From assembly GCA_013177945.1 (NCBI GenBank), contig JABLXW010000003.1:62001-126000 (forward strand): a stretch of DNA of 64,000 bases, in the 5' to 3' direction. Both the position numbers and the translations under genes were made by a program. Positions 24,204-32,827 of this stretch are shown here, piece after piece. The stretch's first letter is position 1. Each line of letters starts with the position of its first letter. The notes under the pieces are model-generated. The model was given only the letters and a program-made list of their open reading frames with translations. It ran no database searches and had not been told where the DNA came from. The stretch comes from Bacillota bacterium (GTDB lineage: Bacteria > Bacillota > DSM-12270 > Thermacetogeniales > Thermacetogeniaceae).

Positions 24204-25734
24204 GCGTCTTGGGAACAAAACCAGCGCCCATTTGGGCACTGGTTTTTTCTTTTCCGGGCACAATCCCAAAAAGCCAAGGGTCCTGTCGCCTCTCGTTCGG
24301 GAAATCGCTGCCGACTGCGAAACACCTGTCTCTCTTTTTGCAAAACTGCGCCCCCACCCGCCTGCCTGCCTCCTGGAAAGTGTTGAAGGGGGGGAGCACA
24401 TCGCACGCTATTCCTTTATCAGTTATCTTCCTTTTGCCATTCTGCGCGCGCAGGATGGGTATGTTGAAGTTCAAGAGGGAAGGCGCAGGATTATTTTCAA
24501 GCGGGATCCCCTGACAGTTCTTGCCCGGTTTTTTGCCCGGTTTCGGGTCGAGAGCGAAGAACCCCTTCCTCCCTTTGTTGGAGGTGCCGTAGGCTGCTTC
24601 GGCTACGATTTTGTGCGTTACTACGAACGTCTTCCCAGAAAAGCGGCAGATGACCTTCGGATTCCTGATTGTTATTTGATCTTGAGCAGGGCCGTGATCG
24701 TTTTCGACCACGTGCAGGGCTTGATTAAGATCATTGTTCTTGATGAAAAAGGGAGAAGGGGGTTTTCTTCGCAGGGAAAGGACCTGCTGGCCCGCCTGGA
24801 GGCGCAGATTTTAACCGCCTTGCGGCGCCCGGTTGATTTGAGAGGGCGGGTACCCGCAGCTTTTCAAACGGGCCGGGTTGAAAGCAACCTTACGAGGCAT
24901 GAGTTTCTGGCGCGCGTCCGCCTTGCCAAGCAGTACATTGAAGCAGGAGACATTTTTCAGGTTGTACTTTCGCAGCGGATGAAGGCTCCTTTTCGAGGAA
25001 ACCCCTTTTTCCTTTACCGCACCCTGCGCCGGGTGAACCCTTCGCCCTACCTTTTTTACCTGGCCTTTCCGGAGATGCAGATCATCGGCTCTTCCCCTGA
25101 GATGCTCCTCAAGTGCCAGGGAAACCTCCTGATCACCCGTCCCCTGGCGGGAACGCGCCCCCGCGGAAAAAACAGGGAGGAAGACCTCCGGCTTGAGGAA
25201 GAACTGCGCCGGTGCCAGAAGGAGCGGGCGGAGCACGTAATGCTGGTCGATTTGGGGAGGAATGATTTGGGCCGGGTTTCCCGCTACGGTTCGGTAACAG
25301 TGCCGGTGTTTCTCGAAATCGAGCGCTATTCCCACGTGATGCACCTGGTCTCCGAGGTGCGCGGCGAACTGGCCCCCGAACATACCGTCTGCGACGCCTT
25401 AAAAGCCGTTTTTCCTGCAGGCACCGTTTCCGGTGCCCCGAAGATCCGGGCGATGGAAATTATCGAAGAACTGGAGCCCCAGCGCCGGGGGGTTTATGCG
25501 GGAGCGGTCGGTTATTTAAGCTTTACAGGAGGCCTTGATACCTGCATCGCCATCAGAACGATTCTGATTAAGGACGGATATTTTTACGCCCAGGCTGGAG
25601 CCGGGATTGTTGCGGATTCTGAGCCCGAGCGGGAGTATGAAGAAACCTGCAACAAAGCTGCAGCGTTGCTTGCCTCATTAGAGGCGGGAAAACAGCCAAA
25701 AACTATTTTTCTGCAGGGAGGGACGGCCAGGTGA
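24199..25734 (+). CDS. trpE: Anthranilate synthase component I
   Basis: A 511-residue chorismate-using enzyme that makes anthranilate with the glutaminase TrpG. The tryptophan feedback motif is in CLLESVEGG (about residue 55), and the C-terminal chorismate-binding domain has VVLSQRMKAPF, GTRPRGKNREED and the GTVSGAPKIRAME motif. The first 28 residues are not conserved and span a terminator-like hairpin; no ATG, GTG or well-placed TTG exists after the hairpin, so ATG 24199 is used. It overlaps trpD by 4 bp (GTGA). No trpG gene is in the window. Confidence 0.93.
   Translation: MRRLGNKTSAHLGTGFFFSGHNPKKPRVLSPLVREIAADCETPVSLFAKLRPHPPACLLESVEGGEHIARYSFISYLPFAILRAQDGYVEVQEGRRRIIFKRDPLTVLARFFARFRVESEEPLPPFVGGAVGCFGYDFVRYYERLPRKAADDLRIPDCYLILSRAVIVFDHVQGLIKIIVLDEKGRRGFSSQGKDLLARLEAQILTALRRPVDLRGRVPAAFQTGRVESNLTRHEFLARVRLAKQYIEAGDIFQVVLSQRMKAPFRGNPFFLYRTLRRVNPSPYLFYLAFPEMQIIGSSPEMLLKCQGNLLITRPLAGTRPRGKNREEDLRLEEELRRCQKERAEHVMLVDLGRNDLGRVSRYGSVTVPVFLEIERYSHVMHLVSEVRGELAPEHTVCDALKAVFPAGTVSGAPKIRAMEIIEELEPQRRGVYAGAVGYLSFTGGLDTCIAIRTILIKDGYFYAQAGAGIVADSEPEREYEETCNKAAALLASLEAGKQPKTIFLQGGTAR
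24217..24248 (+). terminator. Terminator hairpin within the start of trpE (attenuator)
   Basis: AAAACCAG (24217-24224) pairs with CTGGTTTT (24239-24246) and GCCC (24226-24229) with GGGC (24234-24237), one C/A mismatch between them, loop ATTT, and the T run reaches 24248. It is a textbook intrinsic terminator, yet lies in codons 7-17 of trpE. An upstream GGGCCGGTT (24126-24134) could pair with its 5' arm as an antiterminator. Confidence 0.75.
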
Positions 25735-26759
25735 TTAGGGACCTGCTGGAAAAGGTGATTGCCTGCGAGCATCTTTCCGAACAAGAGGCGGAACTGGTGA
25801 TGGGTGAGTTGATGCAGGGCAATCTCACCAACACCCAGATCGGCGCCCTGCTGGTTGCTTTAAGGATGAAGGGGGAAACGCCCGGAGAAGTCTCAGGATT
25901 TGCCCGGGCAATTCGGAGCCGCGCCTTTCCGGTTAAAATTCCCCCTCTGCCCGGGCCTGTTGTCGATACCTGCGGAACCGGTGGGGATGGCAGGCACACC
26001 TTTAACATTTCCACGATCACGGCCTTTGTTGTGGCGGGAGCGGGGCTTCCAGTGGCAAAGCACGGCAACCGTTCCGTTTCCAGCAGAACGGGGAGCGCCG
26101 ATCTTCTGGAGGCCCTGGGGTTAAAGATCGACCTTCCAGTTGAGACAACGGTTGCCTGCCTCCGGGAAGTCGGAATCGCCTTCTTCTTCGCGCCGTTGTT
26201 TCACCAGGCGATGCGCTATGCCCTCGGCCCCCGGCGGGAACTGGGAATCCGGACCGTTTTTAACATTTTGGGCCCCCTGACGAACCCTGCAGGTGCGGAG
26301 GTCCAGCTGGTCGGGGTTTATCGCGCCGATTTGACCGAGCTGGTTGGCGACGCCCTGCGGCGCCTGGGGTGCCGTGGGGCGCTGGTGGTGCACGGAAGCG
26401 ACGGCCTGGACGAGATCTCGATTACCGGTCCCACAAAAATTACCGAAGTGAAGCCCGGGGGCCTGTTAACTTATTATCTGCACCCGGAAGAAGTGGGACT
26501 GCCCCTGGGGAGTCTTGAGGAACTGATTGGGGGTTCCCCGGAGGAAAACGCAAAGATCTTTTATGAAGTGCTCCAGGGGGCGCCGGGCACCCGGCGGAAT
26601 GTGGTTTTACTCAACAGTGCTGCAGTTTTGCTGGCGGCAGAAAAGGCGCCGGATTGGGAAACGGCAATTGCCCTGGCGGCGGAAAGCATCGACCGGGGCG
26701 CCGCCCTTGCGAAGTTTGAAGCCTTAAAAGCCTTTACGGGGAGGTGCCTTCCGTGCTGA
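25731..26759 (+). CDS. trpD: Anthranilate phosphoribosyltransferase
   Basis: A 342-residue enzyme joining anthranilate to PRPP. The PRPP and anthranilate motifs DTCGTGGDGRHTFNIST and KHGNRSVSSRTGSADLLEALG are intact, as is NILGPLTNPAG. Start is GTG overlapping the trpE stop, and the stop overlaps the trpC start (GTGCTGA). There is no fused TrpG domain. Confidence 0.97.
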   Translation: MIRDLLEKVIACEHLSEQEAELVMGELMQGNLTNTQIGALLVALRMKGETPGEVSGFARAIRSRAFPVKIPPLPGPVVDTCGTGGDGRHTFNISTITAFVVAGAGLPVAKHGNRSVSSRTGSADLLEALGLKIDLPVETTVACLREVGIAFFFAPLFHQAMRYALGPRRELGIRTVFNILGPLTNPAGAEVQLVGVYRADLTELVGDALRRLGCRGALVVHGSDGLDEISITGPTKITEVKPGGLLTYYLHPEEVGLPLGSLEELIGGSPEENAKIFYEVLQGAPGTRRNVVLLNSAAVLLAAEKAPDWETAIALAAESIDRGAALAKFEALKAFTGRCLPC

Positions 26760-27550
26760 ACGCAATTGTTGCGGCCCGCCGGATCGATGTCAACGAATAT
26801 TCGGCCCGCCTTTCCCCTCAAGAACTTGCCGCAGGACTGGCCCAGGCTCCCCCGGTGAGGGACTTTACCAGCGCCCTCCGGCGGGATAAAGGAGCACCCA
26901 TGAGGTTGATTGCGGAAATCAAGGTTGCTTCCCCATCTGCGGGGATTCTCTGCCGGAACCTGAACACCTCACAATACGTGCATGCCTGCGGGGAAGGCGG
27001 AGCCTCCGCCTTATCCGTGGTGACCGAGCCCCGGTTTTTCCTGGGTTCGGGAGAACTGCTGCAAGAAGTAAAAAAGTTGACTCACCTTCCAGTTTTAGCC
27101 AAAGATTTTATCATTGATCCGGTTCAAATCTACCTGGCCCGGATCCAGGGCGCGGATGCCGTGCTCCTTATTGCATCTCTGCTTTCTCTTGAGACATTGC
27201 GGGAGTTTGTTGCTCTTACGGCCTCTCTGGGCATGGCCCCCCTTGTTGAGGTCCACAATGAGGAGGAGCTGGCGCGGGCGCTCGAGTCGGGAACGCAGGT
27301 TATTGGCATTAACAACCGGAACCTGAAAACCTTTGAGATCGACCTTGCAACTACTGAAAGATTAAAAAAACTGGTTCCTGCAGGGTGTTTGAGCATCAGC
27401 GAAAGCGGGATTAAAACCAGATCAGACTGGGAGCGGATCGCCCGAACCGGGGTGGACGGGGTCTTGATTGGCGAAGCATTTATGCGCGCTCAAAATCCTG
27501 CTGCTAAGATGCGCTCTTTTCTGGGTTTGGCGAGATCCGGTACGGAATGA
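26753..27550 (+). CDS. trpC: Indole-3-glycerol phosphate synthase
   Basis: A TIM-barrel enzyme of 265 residues that closes the indole ring. [24 protein letters not shown]-like [40 protein letters not shown] and SESGIKT mark the barrel strands in order. GTG 26753 has GGGGAGG eight bases upstream. It is monofunctional: no TrpF domain is fused. Confidence 0.96.
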   Translation: MLNAIVAARRIDVNEYSARLSPQELAAGLAQAPPVRDFTSALRRDKGAPMRLIAEIKVASPSAGILCRNLNTSQYVHACGEGGASALSVVTEPRFFLGSGELLQEVKKLTHLPVLAKDFIIDPVQIYLARIQGADAVLLIASLLSLETLREFVALTASLGMAPLVEVHNEEELARALESGTQVIGINNRNLKTFEIDLATTERLKKLVPAGCLSISESGIKTRSDWERIARTGVDGVLIGEAFMRAQNPAAKMRSFLGLARSGTE

Positions 27551-27564
27551 AGGGAGGAGCAGAT

Positions 27565-28764
27565 ATGGCAGCAACACGAACTCTGCCAGACAGCCGGGGA
27601 CGATTTGGAAAATATGGGGGAAGGTATGTTCCCGAAACCCTCTGGGCGGCCCTTGAAGACCTGGAAAGGGCCTACCTGGAGGCCCGGGCCGATTCCTCAT
27701 TTCACGAGCAGCTGTCCGCTTATCTGCGGGATTACGTGGGCCGCCCCACTCCGATTTACTATGCCCGCCGGCTCACGGAGAGGCTGGGAGGGGCCCAAAT
27801 CTTTCTGAAGCGGGAGGACCTCAACCACACAGGTGCTCATAAAATCAACAACGCCCTGGGGCAGGGGCTTCTGGCCTGCCGGATGGGGAAAACCCGAATT
27901 ATTGCGGAAACCGGAGCGGGGCAGCACGGTGTTGCAACGGCCACGGTGGCGGCTCTTTTGGGGTTGCAATGTGAAGTTTTTATGGGGGTCCACGACATCG
28001 AACGGCAGCGCCTTAACGTTCTGCGCATGGAAATCCTGGGGGCGCGGGTGATCCCGGTTCCCCACGGCAGGGGCACTCTGAAAGACGCGACAAGTGAGGC
28101 AATGCGAGACTGGGTTACAAATGTGGAGACCACTTACTACCTGATCGGGTCCACCGTGGGCCCTCACCCCTACCCCATGATGGTCCGGGATTTCCAAAGT
28201 GTGATCGGGGAAGAGGTAAAGACCCAGGCCCAGGAGTTGTGGGGGCGCCTTCCCGACTATGTGATTGCCTGCGTGGGAGGAGGGAGCAACGCCCTGGGCA
28301 TCTTTGCCCCCCTTCTGGACTCCGGGGTTGACCTGATCGGGGTCGAGGGTGCAGGGAAAGGTTTGAACTCAGGTGAGCACGCTGCCAGTTTGCAGAGGGG
28401 AAAGCCCGGGGTTTTGCACGGCTCTTACAGCTATCTCCTCCAGGATGAATGGGGGCAGATTCAGGAGGCCTACTCCCTTGCGGCAGGGCTGGACTATCCG
28501 GGGGTTGGACCCGAGCACAGTTACCTGAAAGACTGCGGCCGGGTTACCTATGTCGGGGTAACCGACCGCGAGGCCCTTGCTGCCTTCTCTTTACTGAGCG
28601 AAACAGAAGGAATTTTGCCTGCTTTGGAAAGCGCCCATGCCCTTGCCTATGCCTGCCAGCTCGCGCCTGCTTTGAGCAGGGAAAAAATTATTCTGGTGAA
28701 TCTTTCGGGACGTGGTGATAAGGATGTCGAGGTCGTTGCCCGGGAAAGGGGGAGGGACCTTTGA
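27565..28764 (+). CDS. trpB: Tryptophan synthase beta chain (TrpB1)
   Basis: A 399-residue PLP enzyme making tryptophan from indole and serine in the alpha2beta2 complex with Trp[15 protein letters not shown] begins the conserved part, the PLP lysine is in [14 protein letters not shown], the glycine loop is [10 protein letters not shown], and the C-terminus has [13 protein letters not shown] 27565 follows GGGAGGAG. It sits directly after trpC, where trpF would normally intervene, and overlaps trpA by 4 bp. A second, TrpB2-type gene is at 3612. Confidence 0.97.
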   Translation: MAATRTLPDSRGRFGKYGGRYVPETLWAALEDLERAYLEARADSSFHEQLSAYLRDYVGRPTPIYYARRLTERLGGAQIFLKREDLNHTGAHKINNALGQGLLACRMGKTRIIAETGAGQHGVATATVAALLGLQCEVFMGVHDIERQRLNVLRMEILGARVIPVPHGRGTLKDATSEAMRDWVTNVETTYYLIGSTVGPHPYPMMVRDFQSVIGEEVKTQAQELWGRLPDYVIACVGGGSNALGIFAPLLDSGVDLIGVEGAGKGLNSGEHAASLQRGKPGVLHGSYSYLLQDEWGQIQEAYSLAAGLDYPGVGPEHSYLKDCGRVTYVGVTDREALAAFSLLSETEGILPALESAHALAYACQLAPALSREKIILVNLSGRGDKDVEVVARERGRDL

Positions 28765-29591
28765 TCGATTCTTGCCAGAAGGGTAACTTCTTTTCGTTCC
28801 GGGGCCCGCTTGCCGAAAAAGTGCTGGTTGCCTACCTTTGCGCGGGCGACCCCGACCTGGAAAAAACGGTGCTCTGGGCCGAAGCGCTGGTGGCAGGAGG
28901 CGCCGATTGCCTCGAGTTGGGCGTACCCTTCTCCGACCCCCTGGCTGATGGACCGGTAATCCAGGCAGCCTCCTTGCGTGCCCTGGCTGCAGGTGTGAAC
29001 CTGGAAAAGGTTCTTGCTCTGGGAGAGACAATCATGAAGAAACTCCCCAAACAGGTGCCCCTTGTTTTGATGACCTACCTCAATCCGGTGCTGCAGTATG
29101 GGGCGGAGAAGTTTTCCAGAGAACTGGCTCTGCGAGGTTTTAAGGGGGCAATCATCGTGGATCTTCCCTACGAGGAGGGAGATGATTTAAGGGAGCTTTT
29201 GCACCGCCAGAAAGTTTCTTTCATTCCTCTCGTTGCCCCTACGACGCGCGAGGAGAGGCTTCAGAAAATTGTCCGGAGGGCGACAGGGTTTGTTTATTGC
29301 ATTTCCGTCACCGGAGTGACGGGTCCGCGGGATGTCGTGGATCCCCGCATTCGCTCCTTGATTCCACGCATCAGAGATTTCAGTTCCCTCCCGGTGGTGG
29401 TCGGTTTCGGTGTGAGCCGCCCTGAACAGGCCGCCCTGCTCGCCTCCTTCGCTGACGGAATTGTTGTCGGGAGCGCCTTTGTGGATCTGATCGGCTCCTT
29501 CCAGGGAGATCCCGAAAGGGTTCAGGAAGATTTGAGGGAACGCGCGAAAAACTTAAAAACTGCCCTCACCCAGCACGTCCGGCGCTCCTGA
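28761..29591 (+). CDS. trpA: Tryptophan synthase alpha chain
   Basis: A 276-residue TIM-barrel subunit that cleaves indole-3-glycerol phosphate and channels indole to Trp[20 protein letters not shown] holds the catalytic glutamate; the second acid is in [13 protein letters not shown], and the phosphate site [11 protein letters not shown] and [10 protein letters not shown] are intact. Start is TTG overlapping the trpB stop. A perfect 6-bp hairpin (GGCGCT/AGCGCC, 29581-29596) spans its stop codon but has no T tract. Confidence 0.96.
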   Translation: MIDSCQKGNFFSFRGPLAEKVLVAYLCAGDPDLEKTVLWAEALVAGGADCLELGVPFSDPLADGPVIQAASLRALAAGVNLEKVLALGETIMKKLPKQVPLVLMTYLNPVLQYGAEKFSRELALRGFKGAIIVDLPYEEGDDLRELLHRQKVSFIPLVAPTTREERLQKIVRRATGFVYCISVTGVTGPRDVVDPRIRSLIPRIRDFSSLPVVVGFGVSRPEQAALLASFADGIVVGSAFVDLIGSFQGDPERVQEDLRERAKNLKTALTQHVRRS

Positions 29592-29605
29592 GCGCCGGGT
29601 GAATG

Positions 29606-29634
29606 TTGCCCTTCCTGCAGGGTTGTGATAAGAT
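29606..29634 (+). promoter_or_regulatory. Candidate promoter for the aroF leader
   Basis: TTGCCC at 29606-29611 and TAAGAT at 29629-29634 are 17 bp apart; each box matches 4 of 6 positions. It would start a leader RNA of about 175 nt before aroF. Confidence 0.35.
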
Positions 29635-29652
29635 ATTGAAAACCGGGGCTGC

Positions 29653-29725
29653 AGGACGGCAGGAAAAGGTGTACCCGGTGGCCAGGAAAGTTCAAAATGC
29701 AAGGGTAGGACGGCAGGACGGCAGG
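29653..29725 (+). repeat. Three copies of AGGACGGCAGG in the aroF leader
   Basis: AGGACGGCAGG occurs at 29653-29663, 29707-29717 and 29715-29725, the last two overlapping by 3 nt. The repeats lie between the candidate promoter and the terminator hairpin. They could be recognition elements for a regulator; nothing identifies it. Confidence 0.6.
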
Positions 29726-29740
29726 GAGAAGTTCGTAAAG

Positions 29741-29765
29741 GGTACTCCTTGCGGAGTACCTTTTT
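29741..29765 (+). terminator. Terminator/attenuator hairpin before aroF
   Basis: GGTACTCC (29741-29748) and GGAGTACC (29753-29760) form a perfect 8-bp stem with loop TTGC and a TTTTT tail. An upstream GGTGTACC (29668-29675) could pair with the 5' arm at 7 of 8 positions, so an antiterminator is possible. It may alternatively just end the trp transcript. Confidence 0.75.
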
Positions 29766-29815
29766 GCCTTCCGGCGTGCTGTTCTCCGAGATCAATTTTC
29801 AAGGAGGGTATAGCT

Positions 29816-30865
29816 GTGATCATTGTGATGGAGGCTTCAGCAACGCAGGAGGAGATCGAGGCGGTACGGGCAAAATTAGTTCAGGAGGGGTTTTCAGTCC
29901 ATCTTTCTCAGGGAGTTGCAAGAACCATCATTGGAGTGATTGGGGACCGCACAAGGGCGCTCAGTTTGTCTTTGGGTGCAATGCCGGGCGTGGAAAAGGT
30001 GATCCCGATTCTCAATCCTTTTAAACTGGCCAGTCGCGAATTCAGGCAGGAGGATACTGTAATCGAGGTGGGGCCTTACCTCCTGGGCGGCAGGGAAGTT
30101 CACGTAATTGCAGGGCCCTGTGCGGTGGAGAGCAGGGAGCAGTTGCTGGAAACGGCATTTGCGGTGAAGGAAGCTGGTGCCACCTTTTTGCGGGGCGGCG
30201 CTTTTAAACCCAGGACTTCCCCCTACTCCTTCCAGGGGCTTGAAGAAAAGGGGCTGGAAATTCTGGCCGAAGCCCGGGAAAAGACCGGGCTCCTGATCGT
30301 AACCGAGGTGATGGACTCCAGACTGGTGCCTCTTGTTGCTGCCTACGCCGATATTCTGCAGATCGGCGCCCGCAACATGCAGAACTTCTTTCTCCTGCGG
30401 GAGGTGGCAAAAATTCAAAAGCCCGTTTTGTTAAAACGCGGCCCTTCAGCCACGATCGAGGAGTGGTTGATGGCGGCGGAATACATCATGCTCGGCGGCA
30501 ACCACCAGATCCTTCTCTGCGAACGGGGCATCAGAACCTTTGAAACCTTTACGAGAAACACTCTTGATTTGAGCGCCGTTCCTGTGGTGAAACAGCTGTC
30601 CCACCTTCCTGTGATCGTGGACCCAAGCCATGGTACGGGCAAGTGGTGGCTGGTTCCGCCGATGGCGCGGGCTGCCATTGCGGCGGGAGCCGACGGAATC
30701 ATGGTGGAGGTTCACCCCTCCCCCAGCGAGGCTTTATCCGACGGGCAGCAGTCCCTTACGCCGGAGAACTTCCGTTCTCTCATTGCCGGAGTGCGCGAGG
30801 TTTCCCAGGCGGTAGGCCGGTGCTTCGTAGATGTCGGGGCTGGCCGGAGGGAGCAACTGGTGTGA
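29816..30865 (+). CDS. aroF: 3-deoxy-7-phosphoheptulonate (DAHP) synthase
   Basis: A 349-residue type I-beta DAHP synthase, the first step of the shikimate pathway (PEP plus erythrose 4-phosphate). Residues 1-70 form the ferredoxin-like regulatory domain found in Thermotoga-type enzymes; the barrel has [45 protein letters not shown] and [15 protein letters not shown] 29816 has AAGGAGG seven bases upstream. It overlaps pheA by 4 bp (GTGA) and heads the aroF-pheA-tyrA-aroA operon behind an attenuator-like leader. Confidence 0.95.
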   Translation: MIIVMEASATQEEIEAVRAKLVQEGFSVHLSQGVARTIIGVIGDRTRALSLSLGAMPGVEKVIPILNPFKLASREFRQEDTVIEVGPYLLGGREVHVIAGPCAVESREQLLETAFAVKEAGATFLRGGAFKPRTSPYSFQGLEEKGLEILAEAREKTGLLIVTEVMDSRLVPLVAAYADILQIGARNMQNFFLLREVAKIQKPVLLKRGPSATIEEWLMAAEYIMLGGNHQILLCERGIRTFETFTRNTLDLSAVPVVKQLSHLPVIVDPSHGTGKWWLVPPMARAAIAAGADGIMVEVHPSPSEALSDGQQSLTPENFRSLIAGVREVSQAVGRCFVDVGAGRREQLV

Positions 30866-31707
30866 AAAGAATCGGCTACCTGGGGCCCGAAGGAACTTTT
30901 GCAGAGCGGGCGGCCAGGACTTATGCTGAGAGAATTAAAATCATCGAACCGGTTTTCTCTCCCTACCCCTCAATTCCGGAAACGATGCTCGCGGTCTTGC
31001 AGGAGAAGGTGGAGGCGTGTGTGGTGCCTGTCGAAAACTCCCTTGAGGGCTCTGTCAACATTACCCTCGACATGCTGGCGCACGAAATCGACCTCCCGAT
31101 TGCGGGGGAAGTGATTCTCTCAATCAAGCATTTTCTGCTGGGCAGGCCGGAAACAAAGAACAATATCAGGGTCCTGGTCACCCACCCCCACGCCTTTGCT
31201 CAGTGCTACAGGTATCTCCGGGAGAATCTTCCTGATGTCGAGGTGCAGCTGGTTTCCAGCACTGCCGAGGCGGCCCGCCGGGTAAGGGAAGCTCCCCCGG
31301 GCTGGGCGGCGATTGCAGGAGAGGAGGCCGGAGCAAGGTATGGTTTGGCCGTGCTTTCCCCGGAAATTCAGGACAGCCCCGGAAATAAGACGAGATTTCT
31401 CGTTCTTTCCAGAGAGCCTGTCCCGGCGACAGGACGGGATAAGACCTCCCTGGTGCTGGCCCTGCCCGAGGACCGCCCGGGCGGGCTTTACGGGATCCTG
31501 GGGGTATTTGCCAGGGCTTCGATCAATTTAACCAGGATCGAGTCGCGGCCCGCCAAAAGTGAGCTGGGCGATTACATCTTTTTTCTCGACTGCATGGGTC
31601 ACGCTGCGCTTTCTCCCCTCCGCGAGGTGCTTGATGATTTAAAAGGATGCACGGTGATGCTGAAGATCCTGGGATCGTATCCGTGCGCGCCGGGTGTTGA
31701 TTGCTAG
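30862..31707 (+). CDS. pheA: Prephenate dehydratase
   Basis: A 281-residue monofunctional enzyme converting prephenate to phenylpyruvate. It begins [16 protein letters not shown], carries [18 protein letters not shown] and the catalytic TRF motif in [10 protein letters not shown], and ends with an ACT regulatory domain ([17 protein letters not shown] and [17 protein letters not shown]), the usual site of phenylalanine feedback. It has no fused chorismate mutase, which AroH supplies. GTG 30862 overlaps the aroF stop. Confidence 0.96.
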   Translation: MKRIGYLGPEGTFAERAARTYAERIKIIEPVFSPYPSIPETMLAVLQEKVEACVVPVENSLEGSVNITLDMLAHEIDLPIAGEVILSIKHFLLGRPETKNNIRVLVTHPHAFAQCYRYLRENLPDVEVQLVSSTAEAARRVREAPPGWAAIAGEEAGARYGLAVLSPEIQDSPGNKTRFLVLSREPVPATGRDKTSLVLALPEDRPGGLYGILGVFARASINLTRIESRPAKSELGDYIFFLDCMGHAALSPLREVLDDLKGCTVMLKILGSYPCAPGVDC

Positions 31708-31719
31708 AGGTGGTCCGCT

Positions 31720-32811
31720 TTGGAAAAGAAAAAAATTGCAATTGTTGGGTTGGGTGTTATCGGGGGCTCCCTGGGGATGGCCCTTGTTGCAAGCGGAAAG
31801 TACCACGTGGTGGGAATCGACCGGGACCCCCTGACACTTCAGGTGGCTCAGGAAACCAGCGCCGTTTCCGAAGTTACTCCGGATTGCTGCGAGGGTGTTT
31901 CCGGGGCGCAGGTTGTTTTTCTGGCCGTTCCGATCGGAGAAATTTTTAAGGTTGCGCGAAAGATTAAAGATTCTGTTTCCCCTTCGGCCGTCATCACCGA
32001 CGTGGGGAGCACCAAGGAGCTGGTTGTTGCGGAACTGGAAGAGATCTTTTCCTCCAGGTTTGTAGGGGGCCATCCCATGACCGGTTCCGAGTACGCGGGG
32101 ATCAGGGGGGCGGACCGCTATCTTTTCGAAAATGCTTTATATGTTCTGACACCGACACCTTGCACCGATCCGGCGGCCCTTGCCGTAGTTGAAGGGATCG
32201 CTTCCGAAATCGGAGCGCGCGTACTCTGTCTTTCGCCTCAAGAGCATGACTTGATTGTGGCTACCGTGAGCCACCTCCCGCATCTTCTGGCTGTTGCTTT
32301 GATGTACCACGCGGGAAGGCTTGCCTCAGGCCACCCTGAAACCCTGCTTCTGGCTGCAGGCGGGTTTCGGGACGTGACCCGGGTGGCGGCAGGTCATTCC
32401 CTGATCTGGCGGGATATTTACGCCAGCAACCGGGATTACATCATCAACACGTGCCGTCAATTCCGGGGTCTCTTAGAGGAAATGGAGCAGCGCCTGGAGG
32501 AAGGGAATTATGAGGCTCTCGTTGCAGTTATGGAGGAGGCCCGGCGGGAAAGGGAGAAAATCCCCCTTAAAATCAGAGGTTTTCTTCCTGCAGTTTACGA
32601 AGTGGTCGTCACCGTGCCGGACCGCCCCGGCAGCATCGCCAATGTAACGGGAATCCTGGGGGAGAGGGGAATCAACATTGTGGATATTGAGATTTTGCGC
32701 GTCAGAGAAGGAGATGGCGGCACGATCAGGCTGGCCTTCGCCAAAGAAGCGGAAGCGGAGCTGGCCCTCCGCGCCTTGCGAGAAAAAGGCGTGATTGCGA
32801 AGAGACGTTGA
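31720..32811 (+). CDS. tyrA: Prephenate dehydrogenase with ACT domain
   Basis: A 363-residue NAD-dependent enzyme making 4-hydroxyphenylpyruvate. The nucleotide loop is GLGVIGGSLGMAL, followed by DVGSTK and GGHPMTGSE and the catalytic-helix segment VSHLPHLLAVAL. The C-terminal 75 residues are an ACT domain (VPDRPGSIANVTGILGERGI), likely for tyrosine feedback. Start is TTG after AGAGGTGG. Confidence 0.95.
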   Translation: MEKKKIAIVGLGVIGGSLGMALVASGKYHVVGIDRDPLTLQVAQETSAVSEVTPDCCEGVSGAQVVFLAVPIGEIFKVARKIKDSVSPSAVITDVGSTKELVVAELEEIFSSRFVGGHPMTGSEYAGIRGADRYLFENALYVLTPTPCTDPAALAVVEGIASEIGARVLCLSPQEHDLIVATVSHLPHLLAVALMYHAGRLASGHPETLLLAAGGFRDVTRVAAGHSLIWRDIYASNRDYIINTCRQFRGLLEEMEQRLEEGNYEALVAVMEEARREREKIPLKIRGFLPAVYEVVVTVPDRPGSIANVTGILGERGINIVDIEILRVREGDGGTIRLAFAKEAEAELALRALREKGVIAKRR

Positions 32812-32827
32812 TTTCAGGGGGTGCTCG

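Noticed and set aside
29592-29815. T-box in the aroF leader
   Set aside because: The terminator is present but the T-box sequence and specifier-loop features are not; I describe it as an unassigned attenuator instead.
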